Below are positions 25,562 to 34,454 of a DNA stretch of 64,000 bases, piece after piece. Position 1 is the stretch's first letter. The number at the start of each line of letters is the position of its first letter. Below the pieces are notes generated by a model. That model ran no database searches and was not told the DNA's origin. It worked only from the letters and a program-made list of their open reading frames with translations. This DNA is from Actinoplanes campanulatus. GTDB taxonomy: Bacteria; Actinomycetota; Actinomycetes; Mycobacteriales; Micromonosporaceae. The stretch covers positions 288,134 to 352,133 of the forward strand of contig NZ_BMPW01000009.1 in NCBI RefSeq assembly GCF_014647795.1. The letters are read 5' to 3'. A program made the translations under genes and the position numbers.

Positions 25562-26542
25562 ATGCGGATCACCCGGATCGCCGCGGCGGCTCTGGCGCTG
25601 GCCGCCCTCACGGTCGTCCCGGCCACCCCGGCCCTGGCCACCGGCAACGGCGAGTGGGCGGTGACGCCCACCCCGGCCAAGAACGCCGGGCCCACCCCGC
25701 GCCTCTACTTCTTCCTGGACGCGGCCGCCGGCCAGACCGTCAAGGAATCGGTACGCGTCACCAACCTCGGCAGGGACCCGAAGGCGTTCGAGATCTACGG
25801 CGCGGACGCGTACAACACGGTCAAGGACGGCGGGTTCGCGCTGCGCACCAAGGATCGGCAGCAGACCGGCCTCGGCGCCTGGGTGACCTCCGGTGTCGGG
25901 AAGGTGACCATCCCGGGCGGCGCCAGCGCGGACATCCCGTTCACCATCACCGTCCCGCAGAGCGCCACCCCCGGCGACCACGTCGGCGGCGTCGTGGCCC
26001 TGGAGGCCGAGGCGAGCGCCGTCACCCGGGCCGGCGGCGCCACCGTGAAGATCCAGCGTGCCGTCGCGGCCCGCGTCTACCTGCGGGTGGCCGGCACCAT
26101 CGTGCCCGGCCTCGGGGTGCCCAGCCTGCGGATGGACATCGGATCGCCGCTGCTGCCGGTGCCGGTGAAGGGCGACCTGGAGTACGCCGTCACGAACGTC
26201 GGCAACGTGCACCTCATGCCGCAGGCCACGGTCCGGGTGACCGGCCTGTTCGGGCATCCGGTCAAGGTGAGCGGGCCGGCGCCGTCCAGCGACATGGTCC
26301 CCGGCTCCGAAGGCCGGTTCGCCATGACCGCCGAGGGCATCTGGCCGTTCGACATCGTCACCACCTCGGTCGTGGTCAGAGCCGACGGCGGTGTCTACGC
26401 CCGCCGCACCGACCGGGCCTTCGTCTACTCGTACAGCGGCGCCGTCATCCTCGCCGTTCTGATCGGATCGCTCGTCTGGGCCGCCCGCCGCCGCATCCGC
26501 AGCCGCGAGGTCCGGCCCCGTGGGCTGGTGGCCGGCCAGTGA
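25562..26542 (+). CDS. DUF916-like WxL-interacting membrane protein
   Basis: This 326-residue protein has a signal peptide (cleavage after ALA, near residue 27), a beta-sandwich region of about 110 residues starting GEWAVTPTPAK and including AGQTVKESVRVTNLG (features of the DUF916/WxL-protein peptidoglycan-binding domain), a second beta-rich domain, and a C-terminal membrane helix (SGAVILAVLIGSLVWAA) with a basic RRRIRSRE tail. It is therefore a type I surface protein. In Firmicutes such proteins pair with WxL proteins in cell-wall complexes. Here it lies between a WxL-like protein and an amino-acid-type ABC transporter. The function is inferred from domains. Confidence 0.8.
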   Translation: MRITRIAAAALALAALTVVPATPALATGNGEWAVTPTPAKNAGPTPRLYFFLDAAAGQTVKESVRVTNLGRDPKAFEIYGADAYNTVKDGGFALRTKDRQQTGLGAWVTSGVGKVTIPGGASADIPFTITVPQSATPGDHVGGVVALEAEASAVTRAGGATVKIQRAVAARVYLRVAGTIVPGLGVPSLRMDIGSPLLPVPVKGDLEYAVTNVGNVHLMPQATVRVTGLFGHPVKVSGPAPSSDMVPGSEGRFAMTAEGIWPFDIVTTSVVVRADGGVYARRTDRAFVYSYSGAVILAVLIGSLVWAARRRIRSREVRPRGLVAGQ

Positions 26543-26615
26543 GCGAGCTTGCGAGCGAACCATTCAGCTCAGTCTTGAACTCATCGCGACGCCGGAGCGC
26601 AGCGGAGGTGGCGCG

Positions 26616-27704
26616 ATGAGGCGGTTGTCGTGCACCCTGCTCGCGGTCGGCGTGCTGGCGCTCGTCACGCCGGCGGCCGCGGCCCGGGCCGGCGGGCCGG
26701 TCGCCCGGCTCTCGGTCACCGAGGCGTCGCCGGGCGAGAAGATCCGGGTCACCGGCGAGGGCTGGGAACCGTCCCGGCTGCTCCAGTTCGTCACCTGCGG
26801 CGAAGGCGGCGTGACCGGCTCGGCCGCCTGCGACACCCGCGCCTCGATGGCCACCCCGGTACGCCCGGACGGCACCTTCATCGTCGACCTGCTCGTCGGC
26901 GAACCCCCCAGGGCCTGCCCCTGCGTCATCCATGTGGCCGCCGTCCAGGGCGACGCCGACGCCGGCGTCAACCTGCCGCTCACCATCACCGGCCACGCCG
27001 GCGGGCAGATCCCGCGCACCGCCGACCCGGTCCGGGACCTGGTCGTCCAGGACGCCCGGCTGACCGGCGGCACGGCGGCCGCCTGGTTCGGCGCCCCCGA
27101 CCGGCTGCTGCTCGTCTACACGATCCGCAACCCGGGCACGTCGACGCTGGTCGACGCCACGGCACAGGTACGCCTGGGCGGAGGCGGCGACGACAACGTC
27201 TTCCACCGGGCACAGATCACCGACCTGAGGCCGGGCCAGAGCCGGACCCTCACCGTGCCGGTCGAACTGCCCCTCGCCGCGTTCGGCCGCTACGTCGTGA
27301 CGGTCGACGTCAGCGGACTCGCCCAGGCCCGGCTCACGCACCAGGCGTACCCCTGGGGTCTGTTCTTGATCAACGCGGCCGGGCTGCTGCTGATCGCCTG
27401 GGGCGTGCTGCGGCGGGCCCGCCGGCGCGGCACCGAACTCGCCTGGGCCGACCCGTCGCAGACCATGCTGCCGTCCGTCGTCCGCCTCGGCAGCCTCGGC
27501 GCCTACCTGGTCTTCGACGACGCGCCCGGCGCCCGGCGGCTGCGCCGGATGGCCGGCGCCCAGCTCAGCCTGGAAACGCTGCGCGCTTTCGTCGGCTCGG
27601 AACGCCCAGCCGGCGGCGACTCCGTGCTCGACCTGGACGCGCTCGATCACGTGATGGCCCGGCGCTACCCCCGGGACCTCACCCTCTTCGAGGAGGACGA
27701 ATGA
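26616..27704 (+). CDS. Signal-anchored surface protein with Ig-like domains
   Basis: This 362-residue protein begins with a signal peptide (CTLLAVGVLALVTPAAAARA). An Ig-like domain (VTEASPGEKIRVTGEGWEP...) resembles neocarzinostatin-type folds and contains several cysteines. A second beta domain (DRLLLVYTIRNPGTST), a membrane helix (LFLINAAGLLLIAWGVL) and a cytoplasmic tail of about 100 residues follow. ATG 26616 has GGAGGTGG 5 bp upstream; an in-frame GTG at 26520 lies within the previous gene. It overlaps the binding-protein start by 4 bp. It may link the surface complex to the transporter, but no family was recognised for the tail. Confidence 0.72.
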   Translation: MRRLSCTLLAVGVLALVTPAAAARAGGPVARLSVTEASPGEKIRVTGEGWEPSRLLQFVTCGEGGVTGSAACDTRASMATPVRPDGTFIVDLLVGEPPRACPCVIHVAAVQGDADAGVNLPLTITGHAGGQIPRTADPVRDLVVQDARLTGGTAAAWFGAPDRLLLVYTIRNPGTSTLVDATAQVRLGGGGDDNVFHRAQITDLRPGQSRTLTVPVELPLAAFGRYVVTVDVSGLAQARLTHQAYPWGLFLINAAGLLLIAWGVLRRARRRGTELAWADPSQTMLPSVVRLGSLGAYLVFDDAPGARRLRRMAGAQLSLETLRAFVGSERPAGGDSVLDLDALDHVMARRYPRDLTLFEEDE

Positions 27705-29047
27705 CATCGCCATCGCCGCGCTGGCCGCTGCTGGCCCGGGCCGGCGCCGTGCTGGTGGCCGCGGCGCTCGCCTACACGAGCTGCGGCACCCTGATGCCGG
27801 GCGCGGAGTCGGCCGGCGGGGCGTCGGCGGACGGCACCGGACCGGGCGTCACCGACGACACGGTGAAGGTCGTGTTCATCGGCACCGACCTCACCAGGAC
27901 CGCCTCCATGACCGGCTTCCGGAACGCCGACGTCGGCAAGCCTGCCGAGCAGGTCAAAGCCCTGGAGACGTACGTCAACGCGAACGGTGGGGTGGCCGGG
28001 CGCAAACTGGAGGCCGTCTACCGCGAGTACGAGGCCAGCAAGGACTCCCCGGCCGCCGAGACCACCCTGTGCAGCCAGATCACCCAGGACGACAAGGCGT
28101 TCGCGGTGGTCCTCACCGGACAGCTCCAGTCCAACGCCCGGCCCTGCTACGCGCAGCGGCGCACCCTGATGCTGGACGCCACCCTGATCGCCGACGACCG
28201 GGCCACGTTCACCCAGCTCGACCCGTACCTGTGGACCGCCTCCTACCCGGAGTACGACGCCTTCGCCACGTCGTTCCTGTCCGTTCTGATCCGGCAGAGA
28301 TTCTTCGACGGCCGCAAGGAGGCCGGTCTGGTCGCGGCCGACACGCCGGCCAACAAATCGGTGTACGACAAGCTGGTCGTCCCGTTGCTTTCCGAATCAG
28401 GCGTCACGGTCGCCGTCAACTGGATCGACACCACCAGCCTCGGCACCCTGAACAGCGGACTGTCCCAGGCGGCCGTCAACTTCCGCGGCAAGCGGATCGA
28501 CCGGGTGTTCTTCCTCGGCGGGGCCCGGCTCGCCCCGTTCTTCATGACCAGCGCCAAGGCACAGAGCTTCACCGCCCGGTACGGCATCTCCACCTTCGAC
28601 AGCCCGGTCTTCATGGTGAACAACCCGGGCACCGTGCCACCGGAGTCACTGGCCGGAATGGTCGGCATCGGGTTCGCCCCGGCCAACGACGTGCCGGACT
28701 CGCAGCTCGCCTTCCCGGACACCGACGCCGAGAAGAAGTGCCTGGACATCTACCGGCAGGCCGGGATCACCTTCGCCGAACGGGAGAACGCCCGGGTGGC
28801 CTTCACCTACTGCGACGCCGCGCTGCTGCTGCAGGGCGCCGCCGCGAACCTCGGGCCCGACCTGAACGCCGCCGCCTGGGGCACGGCCGCCCGGGCGCTG
28901 GGACCCGCGTTCCGCACCGCCGGCGGCTTCGGCGGCGAACTCGGCCCCGACGGGTACGCGGCCGGCACCGGATACCGGATCCTCAAGTACGACACCGGCT
29001 GCACGTGCTTCACCTACGACGGGCCGGTGACTCCCCTTGGCCGGTGA
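27701..29047 (+). CDS. Branched-chain amino-acid-type ABC transporter binding protein
   Basis: This 448-residue protein is a periplasmic-binding-protein type I receptor of the Liv/urea/amide family. An N-terminal hydrophobic helix ends AYTSC, an imperfect lipobox with Cys26, so lipid anchoring is likely. Two Rossmann-like lobes follow, with segments VKVVFIGTDLTRTAS, LETYVNANGGVAGRKL, AVVLTGQLQSN and DRVFFLGGARLAP. The C-terminus carries several cysteines (TGCTCFTY). The gene overlaps the surface-protein gene before it and the LivF gene after it. Liv-type receptors in actinobacteria bind varied ligands such as aromatics and lipids, so a non-amino-acid substrate is plausible. Confidence 0.86.
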   Translation: MTSPSPRWPLLARAGAVLVAAALAYTSCGTLMPGAESAGGASADGTGPGVTDDTVKVVFIGTDLTRTASMTGFRNADVGKPAEQVKALETYVNANGGVAGRKLEAVYREYEASKDSPAAETTLCSQITQDDKAFAVVLTGQLQSNARPCYAQRRTLMLDATLIADDRATFTQLDPYLWTASYPEYDAFATSFLSVLIRQRFFDGRKEAGLVAADTPANKSVYDKLVVPLLSESGVTVAVNWIDTTSLGTLNSGLSQAAVNFRGKRIDRVFFLGGARLAPFFMTSAKAQSFTARYGISTFDSPVFMVNNPGTVPPESLAGMVGIGFAPANDVPDSQLAFPDTDAEKKCLDIYRQAGITFAERENARVAFTYCDAALLLQGAAANLGPDLNAAAWGTAARALGPAFRTAGGFGGELGPDGYAAGTGYRILKYDTGCTCFTYDGPVTPLGR

Positions 29048-29768
29048 CATCGTCCTCCAGACGACCGGGCTCTCCGGGGGCTACGGCTCGATCCAGGTGC
29101 TGTTCGGCATCGACCTGACCGTCCGGCGCGGCGAGACCGTGGCACTGTGCGGGCCCAACGGCGTCGGCAAGTCCACCCTGGTCCGGATGATCTCCGGGCT
29201 GAGCCGGCCCAGCGCCGGCACCGTCTTCCTCAACGGGCTCGACGTCACGGGCGTGCCCGGCGCCAGACGGCCCCGGCTCGGCATGTCCACCGTGATCGGC
29301 CAGCAGGCGTTCGGCTCCCTCTCGGTACGCGACAACCTGCGCATGCACACCTACCCGGTGAACCGGACCGACGAGAAGCCCACCACCTCGGTCGACGGGG
29401 CGCTCGCCGTCTTCCCCCGGCTGCGTGCCCGCGCCGACCAGCCCGCCTCCACCCTGTCCGGCGGGGAACGGCAGATGCTGGTGCTCGCCAAGACGCTCAT
29501 CCAGCGGCCCGACGTGCTGCTGATCGACGAGTTCTCCCTCGGGCTCGCCCCGGTCGTGGTCGGCGGCCTGCTCGAACTCATCCGGCGGCTGGCCACGGCC
29601 GGGGTCGGCACACTGCTCATCGAGCAGTCGGTGAACGTCGCCATGTCGGTCGCCGACCGGCTGCTCTTCATGGAGCACGGCACGATCATCGCCGAACACA
29701 CCCCGGCCGAGCTGCGCGAGTCCCCGGATCTGGCCCGCCGCCTGGTACTCGGAGGGCATGCCTCATGA
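29037..29768 (+). CDS. ABC transporter ATPase, LivF type
   Basis: This 243-residue ATP-binding subunit has Walker A GPNGVGKST (about residue 39), the ABC signature LSGGERQM (about 140), Walker B VLLIDEFSLGL (about 161) and a switch His replaced by LIEQSVN, all consistent with the LivF group. It starts at TTG 29037, overlapping the binding-protein gene by 11 bp. It pairs with the LivG domain of the downstream fusion protein. Confidence 0.92.
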   Translation: MAGDIVLQTTGLSGGYGSIQVLFGIDLTVRRGETVALCGPNGVGKSTLVRMISGLSRPSAGTVFLNGLDVTGVPGARRPRLGMSTVIGQQAFGSLSVRDNLRMHTYPVNRTDEKPTTSVDGALAVFPRLRARADQPASTLSGGERQMLVLAKTLIQRPDVLLIDEFSLGLAPVVVGGLLELIRRLATAGVGTLLIEQSVNVAMSVADRLLFMEHGTIIAEHTPAELRESPDLARRLVLGGHAS

Positions 29769-29811
29769 GCTTCTTCCGGCACGGCCACCGCTTCGTCGCA
29801 GTGGCGGCGGC

Positions 29812-32800
29812 ATGACCCTCCTCGGCTTCGATCTCGGGCTCGACCGGCTCACCGTCGGGCTGTTCACCGGGCTCACCTACGGCCTGCTCGCCGTCGGCCT
29901 GGTGCTGGTCTACCGGTCCAGCCGGTTCGTCAACTTCGCGCACGGCGCCATCGGCGTCTTCGGGGCCGCCGTGCTCGCCCGGTTCGCCACCGGGATGCCC
30001 TACTGGCTGGCCTTCCCGGTCGCCATCGTGGTCGCCGGCGGGCTCGCCGCGCTCACCGAGATCATGATCGTCCGGCGCCTCTACCGGCGGCCCCGCGTCA
30101 TCGGCATGATCGCCACCCTCGGCCTGTCCCAGTTCATCCTGGTCATCGCGTTGCTGGTGTCCCGGGACAGCTTCTCCGGCACCACCTACCCGAAACCGCC
30201 CGGCCTGCCCGCCTTCAGCATCGGCACCACCGCGATCGGCTCGTCGCTCACCGCCATGCTGTTGCTCACCCCGGTGCTGCTGGCCGCGCTCGCGTTCTTC
30301 CTCCGGCGCACGAAGTACGGCATCGGCATCCGCGCCGCCGCCGACAACCCGGACGCCGCCACCGTCGACGGGGTGCCCGCGCCACGGATGGCGACCCTGG
30401 CCTGGGCCGTCGCCGGGGGCATCGCCGCCTTCTCGGCCATCCTGCTCACCCCCACCCAGGGCGTGCAGTCGATCGAGTCGCTCGGCCCCCAATTGCTGCT
30501 GCGCGGCCTGGCCGGCGCGGTCATCGCCCGGATGACGTCGCTGCCGATCGCGTTCAGCGTCTCCCTCGGCGTCGGCGTCCTGGAACAGGTCCTGCTCTCT
30601 CACGAAGGTAGCGGCTTCGTCGACGTGGTCCTGGGACTCGCCATCCTGGTATCGCTGCTGCGTCAACGGCCACGCGGCCGCCGCGACGATCAGAACGCGC
30701 CGTGGCCCCGCCAGGAACGTAGGGCCGCCTCCGTCCTCTCCCGGACCGGGCCGGCGCTGCTCGCGGCGTCCGGGGTCGGGCTCGCCTACCTGGTCAGCAA
30801 CGCCACCGCCGCCGTCCTCACCACCATCTGCGGTTACACGCTGGTCGCGCTGTCGGTGATCCTGGTGACCGGCGTCGCCGGAGAGCTGTCGCTCGGCCAG
30901 TTCGGCTTCGCCGGCATCGGCGCCGCCGTCGCCGTCCAGATCGCCACGCTCAGCGGCAACATGTTCCTCGGCACCGTCGCCGGCTGCGTGGCCGGCGGGC
31001 TCGCCGCGACCCTCGTCGGCATCCCGGCCATGCGGCTGCGCGGCGTCGCCCTCGGCGTCACCACCCTCGCCTTCGCGCTCGCCACCAGCGGCTGGCTGCT
31101 GCGCCAGACCTTCCTGCTGGGCGACGGGCTGGACACGCCCTACCCGGTATGGCACGGCTACGTCGTCGAGGTCGCCACCGACTACTACCTTTTCGCCCTG
31201 CTGCTCCTGGCACTCGGCTGGTGGGTCACGGCCCGCCTCAGCGGCGGCGGCTTCGGCCGCCTCCTGCTCGCGCTGCGCGACAACGAGGAGGCGGGACGCG
31301 CGCTCACGGTGACGGCCCCGCTGCGCAAACTGCAGGCGTACGCCGTGGGCGGCGGCCTCGCCGGCCTCGGCGGCGTGGTGATCGGCTTCGGACAGTCGCA
31401 GCTGAGCATCAACAACTTCCCCGCCGGGGCCAGCATCGACGTCGTCGCCATCGCGGTCGTCGGCGGGCTGGCCCGCACCGGGGGAGCGCTGCTCGGCTCG
31501 GTGATCATCGTGGGGTTGCCGCTGCTGTATCCACTCGGCATCCCCGGGCAGGCGGCACTCACCCTCGGCTGGCTGCTGGTGGTCATCCTCATGCCGGACG
31601 GCCTGGGCGGCTTCCTCGCCGGCAGCGCCCCCCGCCTGGGGCGGCGCCTCGCCGCGTGGGGCTCGCGCCGCGGCCTCGACGGCAGGGTCCGCGACCTGGC
31701 GGGCGCCGTCACCCGCCTACGCGAACGCCGCCCGACCAGCCCGAACCCCGTCGATGCAGACGTCGTCCATGCGGACACCGTCCATGCAGATGCCGTCGAT
31801 GCGGACACCGTCGATGCGGACACCGTCCATGCAGATGCCGTCCATGCGGACACCGTCAATGCGGATGCCGTCAATGCAGATGCCGTCAACGTGGACGTCG
31901 TCAATGCGGATGCCGTCAACATGGATGCCGTCAACGTGGACGTCGTCAATGCGAGCTTCGTTTGTGCGGGTGCTGTCGATGCGGAAGAGACGCGTCCGAT
32001 CTTCGAGGAGGAGAGGCCTCGGCTCTGGAACATCGCGCGGCTGCCCGCTGAGCCTCTGGAACGGGCGGAGCCGGAGGGACCGGGGGAGGAGAGCGGGCCG
32101 CTGCTGGAGGTGGCCGGGATCCGGCGGTCGTTCGGTGGGGTGCGGGCTGTGCAGGACGCCACGTTCACCGTGACCGAGGGGGAGATCGTCGGGATCATCG
32201 GGCCCAACGGCGCCGGGAAGACGACGCTCTTCGAGATCCTCGCCGGGTTCACCGCGGCCGATGGGGGTGTGGTCCGGTATCAGGGGCGCGCCGTCACCGG
32301 CTGGACCCCGGAGCGGCGGGCCCGGGCCGGGCTGGTGCGATCGTTCCAGGACGCGCGGCTCTTCCCGGCGATGACCGTCCGGGAGAACGTGATGGTCGCC
32401 GCCGAACGGATCGCGCCGGTGCGGCTGGCCGCCGACCTGATCGGTGATGAGCGATCGGAAACGGTCAAGACGGCTCAGGCGGATGCCGCGCTGGAGGCCA
32501 TGGGGCTGGACTGGCTGGCCGGGCGGCCGGTCGGGGAGCTGTCCACCGGCACCCGCCGTGTCGTCGAGCTCTGCTGCCTGCTCACCCTGCGTCCCCGGCT
32601 GCTGCTGCTCGACGAACCGTCCTCCGGCCTCACCCAGGGCGACGGCAAGGCCCTCGGCGACCTGATGCTGCGCGTCCGCGCCGAGCTCGGCACCACGATT
32701 CTCGTCATCGAGCACGACCTGCCGCTGCTGTCCCGCGTCGCCGACCGGCTGATCGCCATGGACGCCGGCACGGTCATCGCCCAGGGGACGCCGGACGAGG

Positions 32801-32883
32801 TCCGTAACCACCCCGCGGTCGTCCTGTCCTACCTCGGCACCGACCAGGCTGCCGTGGCCCGATCCGGAGGGCCGGCCGGGTGA
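29812..32883 (+). CDS. Single-chain LivH-LivM-LivG fusion transporter with repeat linker
   Basis: This 1023-residue protein merges three normally separate subunits. Residues about 1-290 form a LivH-type permease (LTYGLLAVGLVLVYRSSRFVN), about 305-620 a LivM-type permease (GELSLGQFGFAGIGAA), and about 760-1005 a LivG-type ATPase with Walker A GPNGAGKTT (near 796), a signature-like LSTGTRRVVEL and Walker B LLLLDEPSSGL. A low-complexity linker (residues 647-726) of 16 pentapeptides joins permease and ATPase. ATG 29812 is chosen because it opens directly onto the first helix. Such a triple fusion is unusual; the separate LivF gene is upstream. It should assemble with the binding protein at 27701. 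Confidence 0.88.
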   Translation: MTLLGFDLGLDRLTVGLFTGLTYGLLAVGLVLVYRSSRFVNFAHGAIGVFGAAVLARFATGMPYWLAFPVAIVVAGGLAALTEIMIVRRLYRRPRVIGMIATLGLSQFILVIALLVSRDSFSGTTYPKPPGLPAFSIGTTAIGSSLTAMLLLTPVLLAALAFFLRRTKYGIGIRAAADNPDAATVDGVPAPRMATLAWAVAGGIAAFSAILLTPTQGVQSIESLGPQLLLRGLAGAVIARMTSLPIAFSVSLGVGVLEQVLLSHEGSGFVDVVLGLAILVSLLRQRPRGRRDDQNAPWPRQERRAASVLSRTGPALLAASGVGLAYLVSNATAAVLTTICGYTLVALSVILVTGVAGELSLGQFGFAGIGAAVAVQIATLSGNMFLGTVAGCVAGGLAATLVGIPAMRLRGVALGVTTLAFALATSGWLLRQTFLLGDGLDTPYPVWHGYVVEVATDYYLFALLLLALGWWVTARLSGGGFGRLLLALRDNEEAGRALTVTAPLRKLQAYAVGGGLAGLGGVVIGFGQSQLSINNFPAGASIDVVAIAVVGGLARTGGALLGSVIIVGLPLLYPLGIPGQAALTLGWLLVVILMPDGLGGFLAGSAPRLGRRLAAWGSRRGLDGRVRDLAGAVTRLRERRPTSPNPVDADVVHADTVHADAVDADTVDADTVHADAVHADTVNADAVNADAVNVDVVNADAVNMDAVNVDVVNASFVCAGAVDAEETRPIFEEERPRLWNIARLPAEPLERAEPEGPGEESGPLLEVAGIRRSFGGVRAVQDATFTVTEGEIVGIIGPNGAGKTTLFEILAGFTAADGGVVRYQGRAVTGWTPERRARAGLVRSFQDARLFPAMTVRENVMVAAERIAPVRLAADLIGDERSETVKTAQADAALEAMGLDWLAGRPVGELSTGTRRVVELCCLLTLRPRLLLLDEPSSGLTQGDGKALGDLMLRVRAELGTTILVIEHDLPLLSRVADRLIAMDAGTVIAQGTPDEVRNHPAVVLSYLGTDQAAVARSGGPAG
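31750..31989 (+). repeat. Minisatellite of 16 x 15 bp encoding VxADx pentapeptides
   Basis: Sixteen in-frame 15-bp units encode peptides such as VHADT, VHADA, VDADT, VNADA and VNVDV, degenerating at the end (VNASF, VCAGA, VDAEE). Units are nearly identical in DNA (for example GTCCATGCGGACACC), with visible higher-order copies, showing recent slippage expansion. They lie in the linker between LivM and LivG domains. The spacing is that of pentapeptide-repeat proteins, but the central Leu/Phe is absent, so a flexible spacer is more likely. Confidence 0.9.
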
Positions 32884-32944
32884 CCGGCCCGCTTCGGAGA
32901 ACCGGCCGGCTGACCGACCCGTACCCATGATGGAGGTTTTATCG

Positions 32945-33604
32945 ATGGTCCTTCCCCGCCACCTCCGCCGGCTGGCCGCCTCGGTCGCCGCCGGCCTGAT
33001 CTGCGCGGTCGCGGTCGTGCTCGTCGACACGTCCCCGGCCCTGGCCGCGCCCGAACTGCACGTCTCCAAGACGAGCGGCATCGCCGACGGTGAGAAGATC
33101 ACCGTCTACGGGACCGGGTTCACGGCCGGGCTCACCGACCTGGCGCTCGGCCAGTGCATCGCCGACCCGGCCACCGCCACCGACTGCAACCTCACCGGCG
33201 GCGCCGAATTCGTCTCCACCGACGGTTCCGGCAAGACCAAGACGCTCACCCTCACCATCGCCAAATCGTGGAGCGACGGGGCCAAGACCTGCGACGACGG
33301 TTGTGTGATCGCGGCGCAGCTGCTTCCGTCCAGCCACAGCGAGGAGGAGGTGGCGGCCAACAAGGTCCAGGTGGAGATCTCGTTCGGCACCGGCGGTGGG
33401 ACCAGCACCTCGCCGACGTCCACCAAGTCGGCGACCGCGACCTCGTCGAAGAGCTCGAGCGCGGCCGCGGGCGCCCTGCCCAGGACCGGGCCCGGTATGG
33501 AGTGGGCGACCGTCGTACTGATCGGAAGCGCTCTGCTCCTGCCGGGAGTGGGGCTGCTCATCCTGCTGCCGGCCCGTCGGCGCCGGATGGCCGGCTTCCA
33601 GTAG
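32945..33604 (+). CDS. LPXTG-anchored neocarzinostatin-like surface protein
   Basis: This 219-residue protein has a signal peptide (SVAAGLICAVAVVLV...ALAA) and an Ig-like domain resembling the neocarzinostatin apoprotein family: VSKTSGIADGEKITVYGTGF, LALGQC, paired cysteines and VQVEISFG. A Ser/Thr linker follows, then the sorting signal LPRTG, a hydrophobic helix and RRRR, so sortase would attach it to the wall. ATG 32945 has GGAGG 8 bp before it. It closes the surface/transport operon and may bind a hydrophobic ligand, as neocarzinostatin does; that last point is inference. Confidence 0.85.
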   Translation: MVLPRHLRRLAASVAAGLICAVAVVLVDTSPALAAPELHVSKTSGIADGEKITVYGTGFTAGLTDLALGQCIADPATATDCNLTGGAEFVSTDGSGKTKTLTLTIAKSWSDGAKTCDDGCVIAAQLLPSSHSEEEVAANKVQVEISFGTGGGTSTSPTSTKSATATSSKSSSAAAGALPRTGPGMEWATVVLIGSALLLPGVGLLILLPARRRRMAGFQ

Positions 33605-33610
33605 GACGTT

Positions 33611-33694
33611 CTCTCCCGCGTACTCCCTCTCCGCGCGGGAGAGGACGGTTCAGGGGTGTGGGGCCGGCTGTGCGCGGGGCCGGCCCCACACCCC
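33611..33694. terminator. Two hairpins between convergent genes
   Basis: The first stem pairs CTCTCCCGCG (33611-33620) with 33634-33643. The second is a perfect 16-bp stem (33653-33668 with 33679-33694) with a 10-nt loop. They separate the LPXTG-protein gene from the convergent lipoprotein gene and should terminate both. Confidence 0.85.
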
Positions 33695-33707
33695 CGATCC
33701 GGCAGGA

Positions 33708-34454
33708 CTACTTGCCGAGGCTCGACTTCTCGATGAACTCGCCCGCGGCCGGCGCCTTGATGTCGGCGAAGGTCGCGCCGAACTCGCTGAACAGGATGCC
33801 GTCGCCCGCCGCGTCCGCGCCGATCTTGACCGGGTACGCGTCGCCGGTCGTCGCCACGAACAGCTTCGCCGTCGCGTCACCGGCGTCGGTCAGGGTGATA
33901 ACCGCGGTGTCGCCGACCTTCGCGGCCTCGCCCTTGGCCAGCTTGCCGGTCGGCTTCAGCAGCTCGTCGACGTTCCCGGCGGCGAACAGGCCGGTCGCGG
34001 TCTCGTCCTTGGCCGGCACCAGAATCCACTTGTCGCCGGTGGCCGCGGCCATCTTCTTCGCCTGCTCGGGGCCGGCGAGCATGGCCCAGAAGCCCTCGGC
34101 CGGCTTCATGTACTGCTTGCCACCGACCGACAGCAGCTCCACGTCGGCGCCCTCGCCCATCGACATCGAGCCCGCGAAGTCGTCGCCGGAGATCCGGAAA
34201 TCGATGCTGACCGTGGTGCCCTCGGACGTCTGGCTGCCCTTGACCTGGAACGAGCCGGCCTTCTTCAGTGCCTCCTTGGCCTTGGCCAGGATCTCGTCGG
34301 CGGTGAGAGCGGCCACCCCGTTGTCGGTCGCCTGGGTGGCGGCCGGCGTGCCCTTGGACCCCGTGTCGCCCGAGTCGGAGCTGCCACACCCGGCGAGCAG
34401 CATGGCGGCGGCGGCCAGGGCGGCGGCACCGGCCTGGAGCGTAGTCTTCTTCAT
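33708..34454 (-). CDS. LppX/LprAFG-like lipoprotein
   Basis: This 248-residue lipoprotein has a signal peptide with lipobox LLAGC (Cys at about residue 23) and a Ser/Thr/Asp-rich linker. A domain starts at ADEILAKAKEALKKAGSFQVKGSQTSEG and continues with alternating strands through DKWILVPAKD and TKLFV-like segments. This pattern is typical of the LolA/LppX-like lipid-binding fold in actinobacteria. It probably binds or transfers a hydrophobic molecule at the outer face of the membrane. ATG 34454 has AGGAAAG upstream; longer upstream reading lies in low-complexity DNA. Confidence 0.78.
   Translation of the reverse strand: MKKTTLQAGAAALAAAAMLLAGCGSSDSGDTGSKGTPAATQATDNGVAALTADEILAKAKEALKKAGSFQVKGSQTSEGTTVSIDFRISGDDFAGSMSMGEGADVELLSVGGKQYMKPAEGFWAMLAGPEQAKKMAAATGDKWILVPAKDETATGLFAAGNVDELLKPTGKLAKGEAAKVGDTAVITLTDAGDATAKLFVATTGDAYPVKIGADAAGDGILFSEFGATFADIKAPAAGEFIEKSSLGK

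Noticed and set aside
26630-29047. 805-codon frame suggesting a larger binding protein
   Set aside because: The part before ATG 27701 is out-of-frame reading of the preceding surface protein gene; the binding-protein signal sequence starts at 27701.
31750-31989. True pentapeptide-repeat beta-helix domain
   Set aside because: Units lack the central Leu/Phe and are joined as a linker between transporter domains; a flexible spacer is more likely.
31717-33102. 461-codon minus-strand frame across the LivG region with periodic IDGVR/IDGIC peptides
   Set aside because: The periodicity is the antisense of the 15-bp repeat; the sense strand encodes the ABC ATPase.
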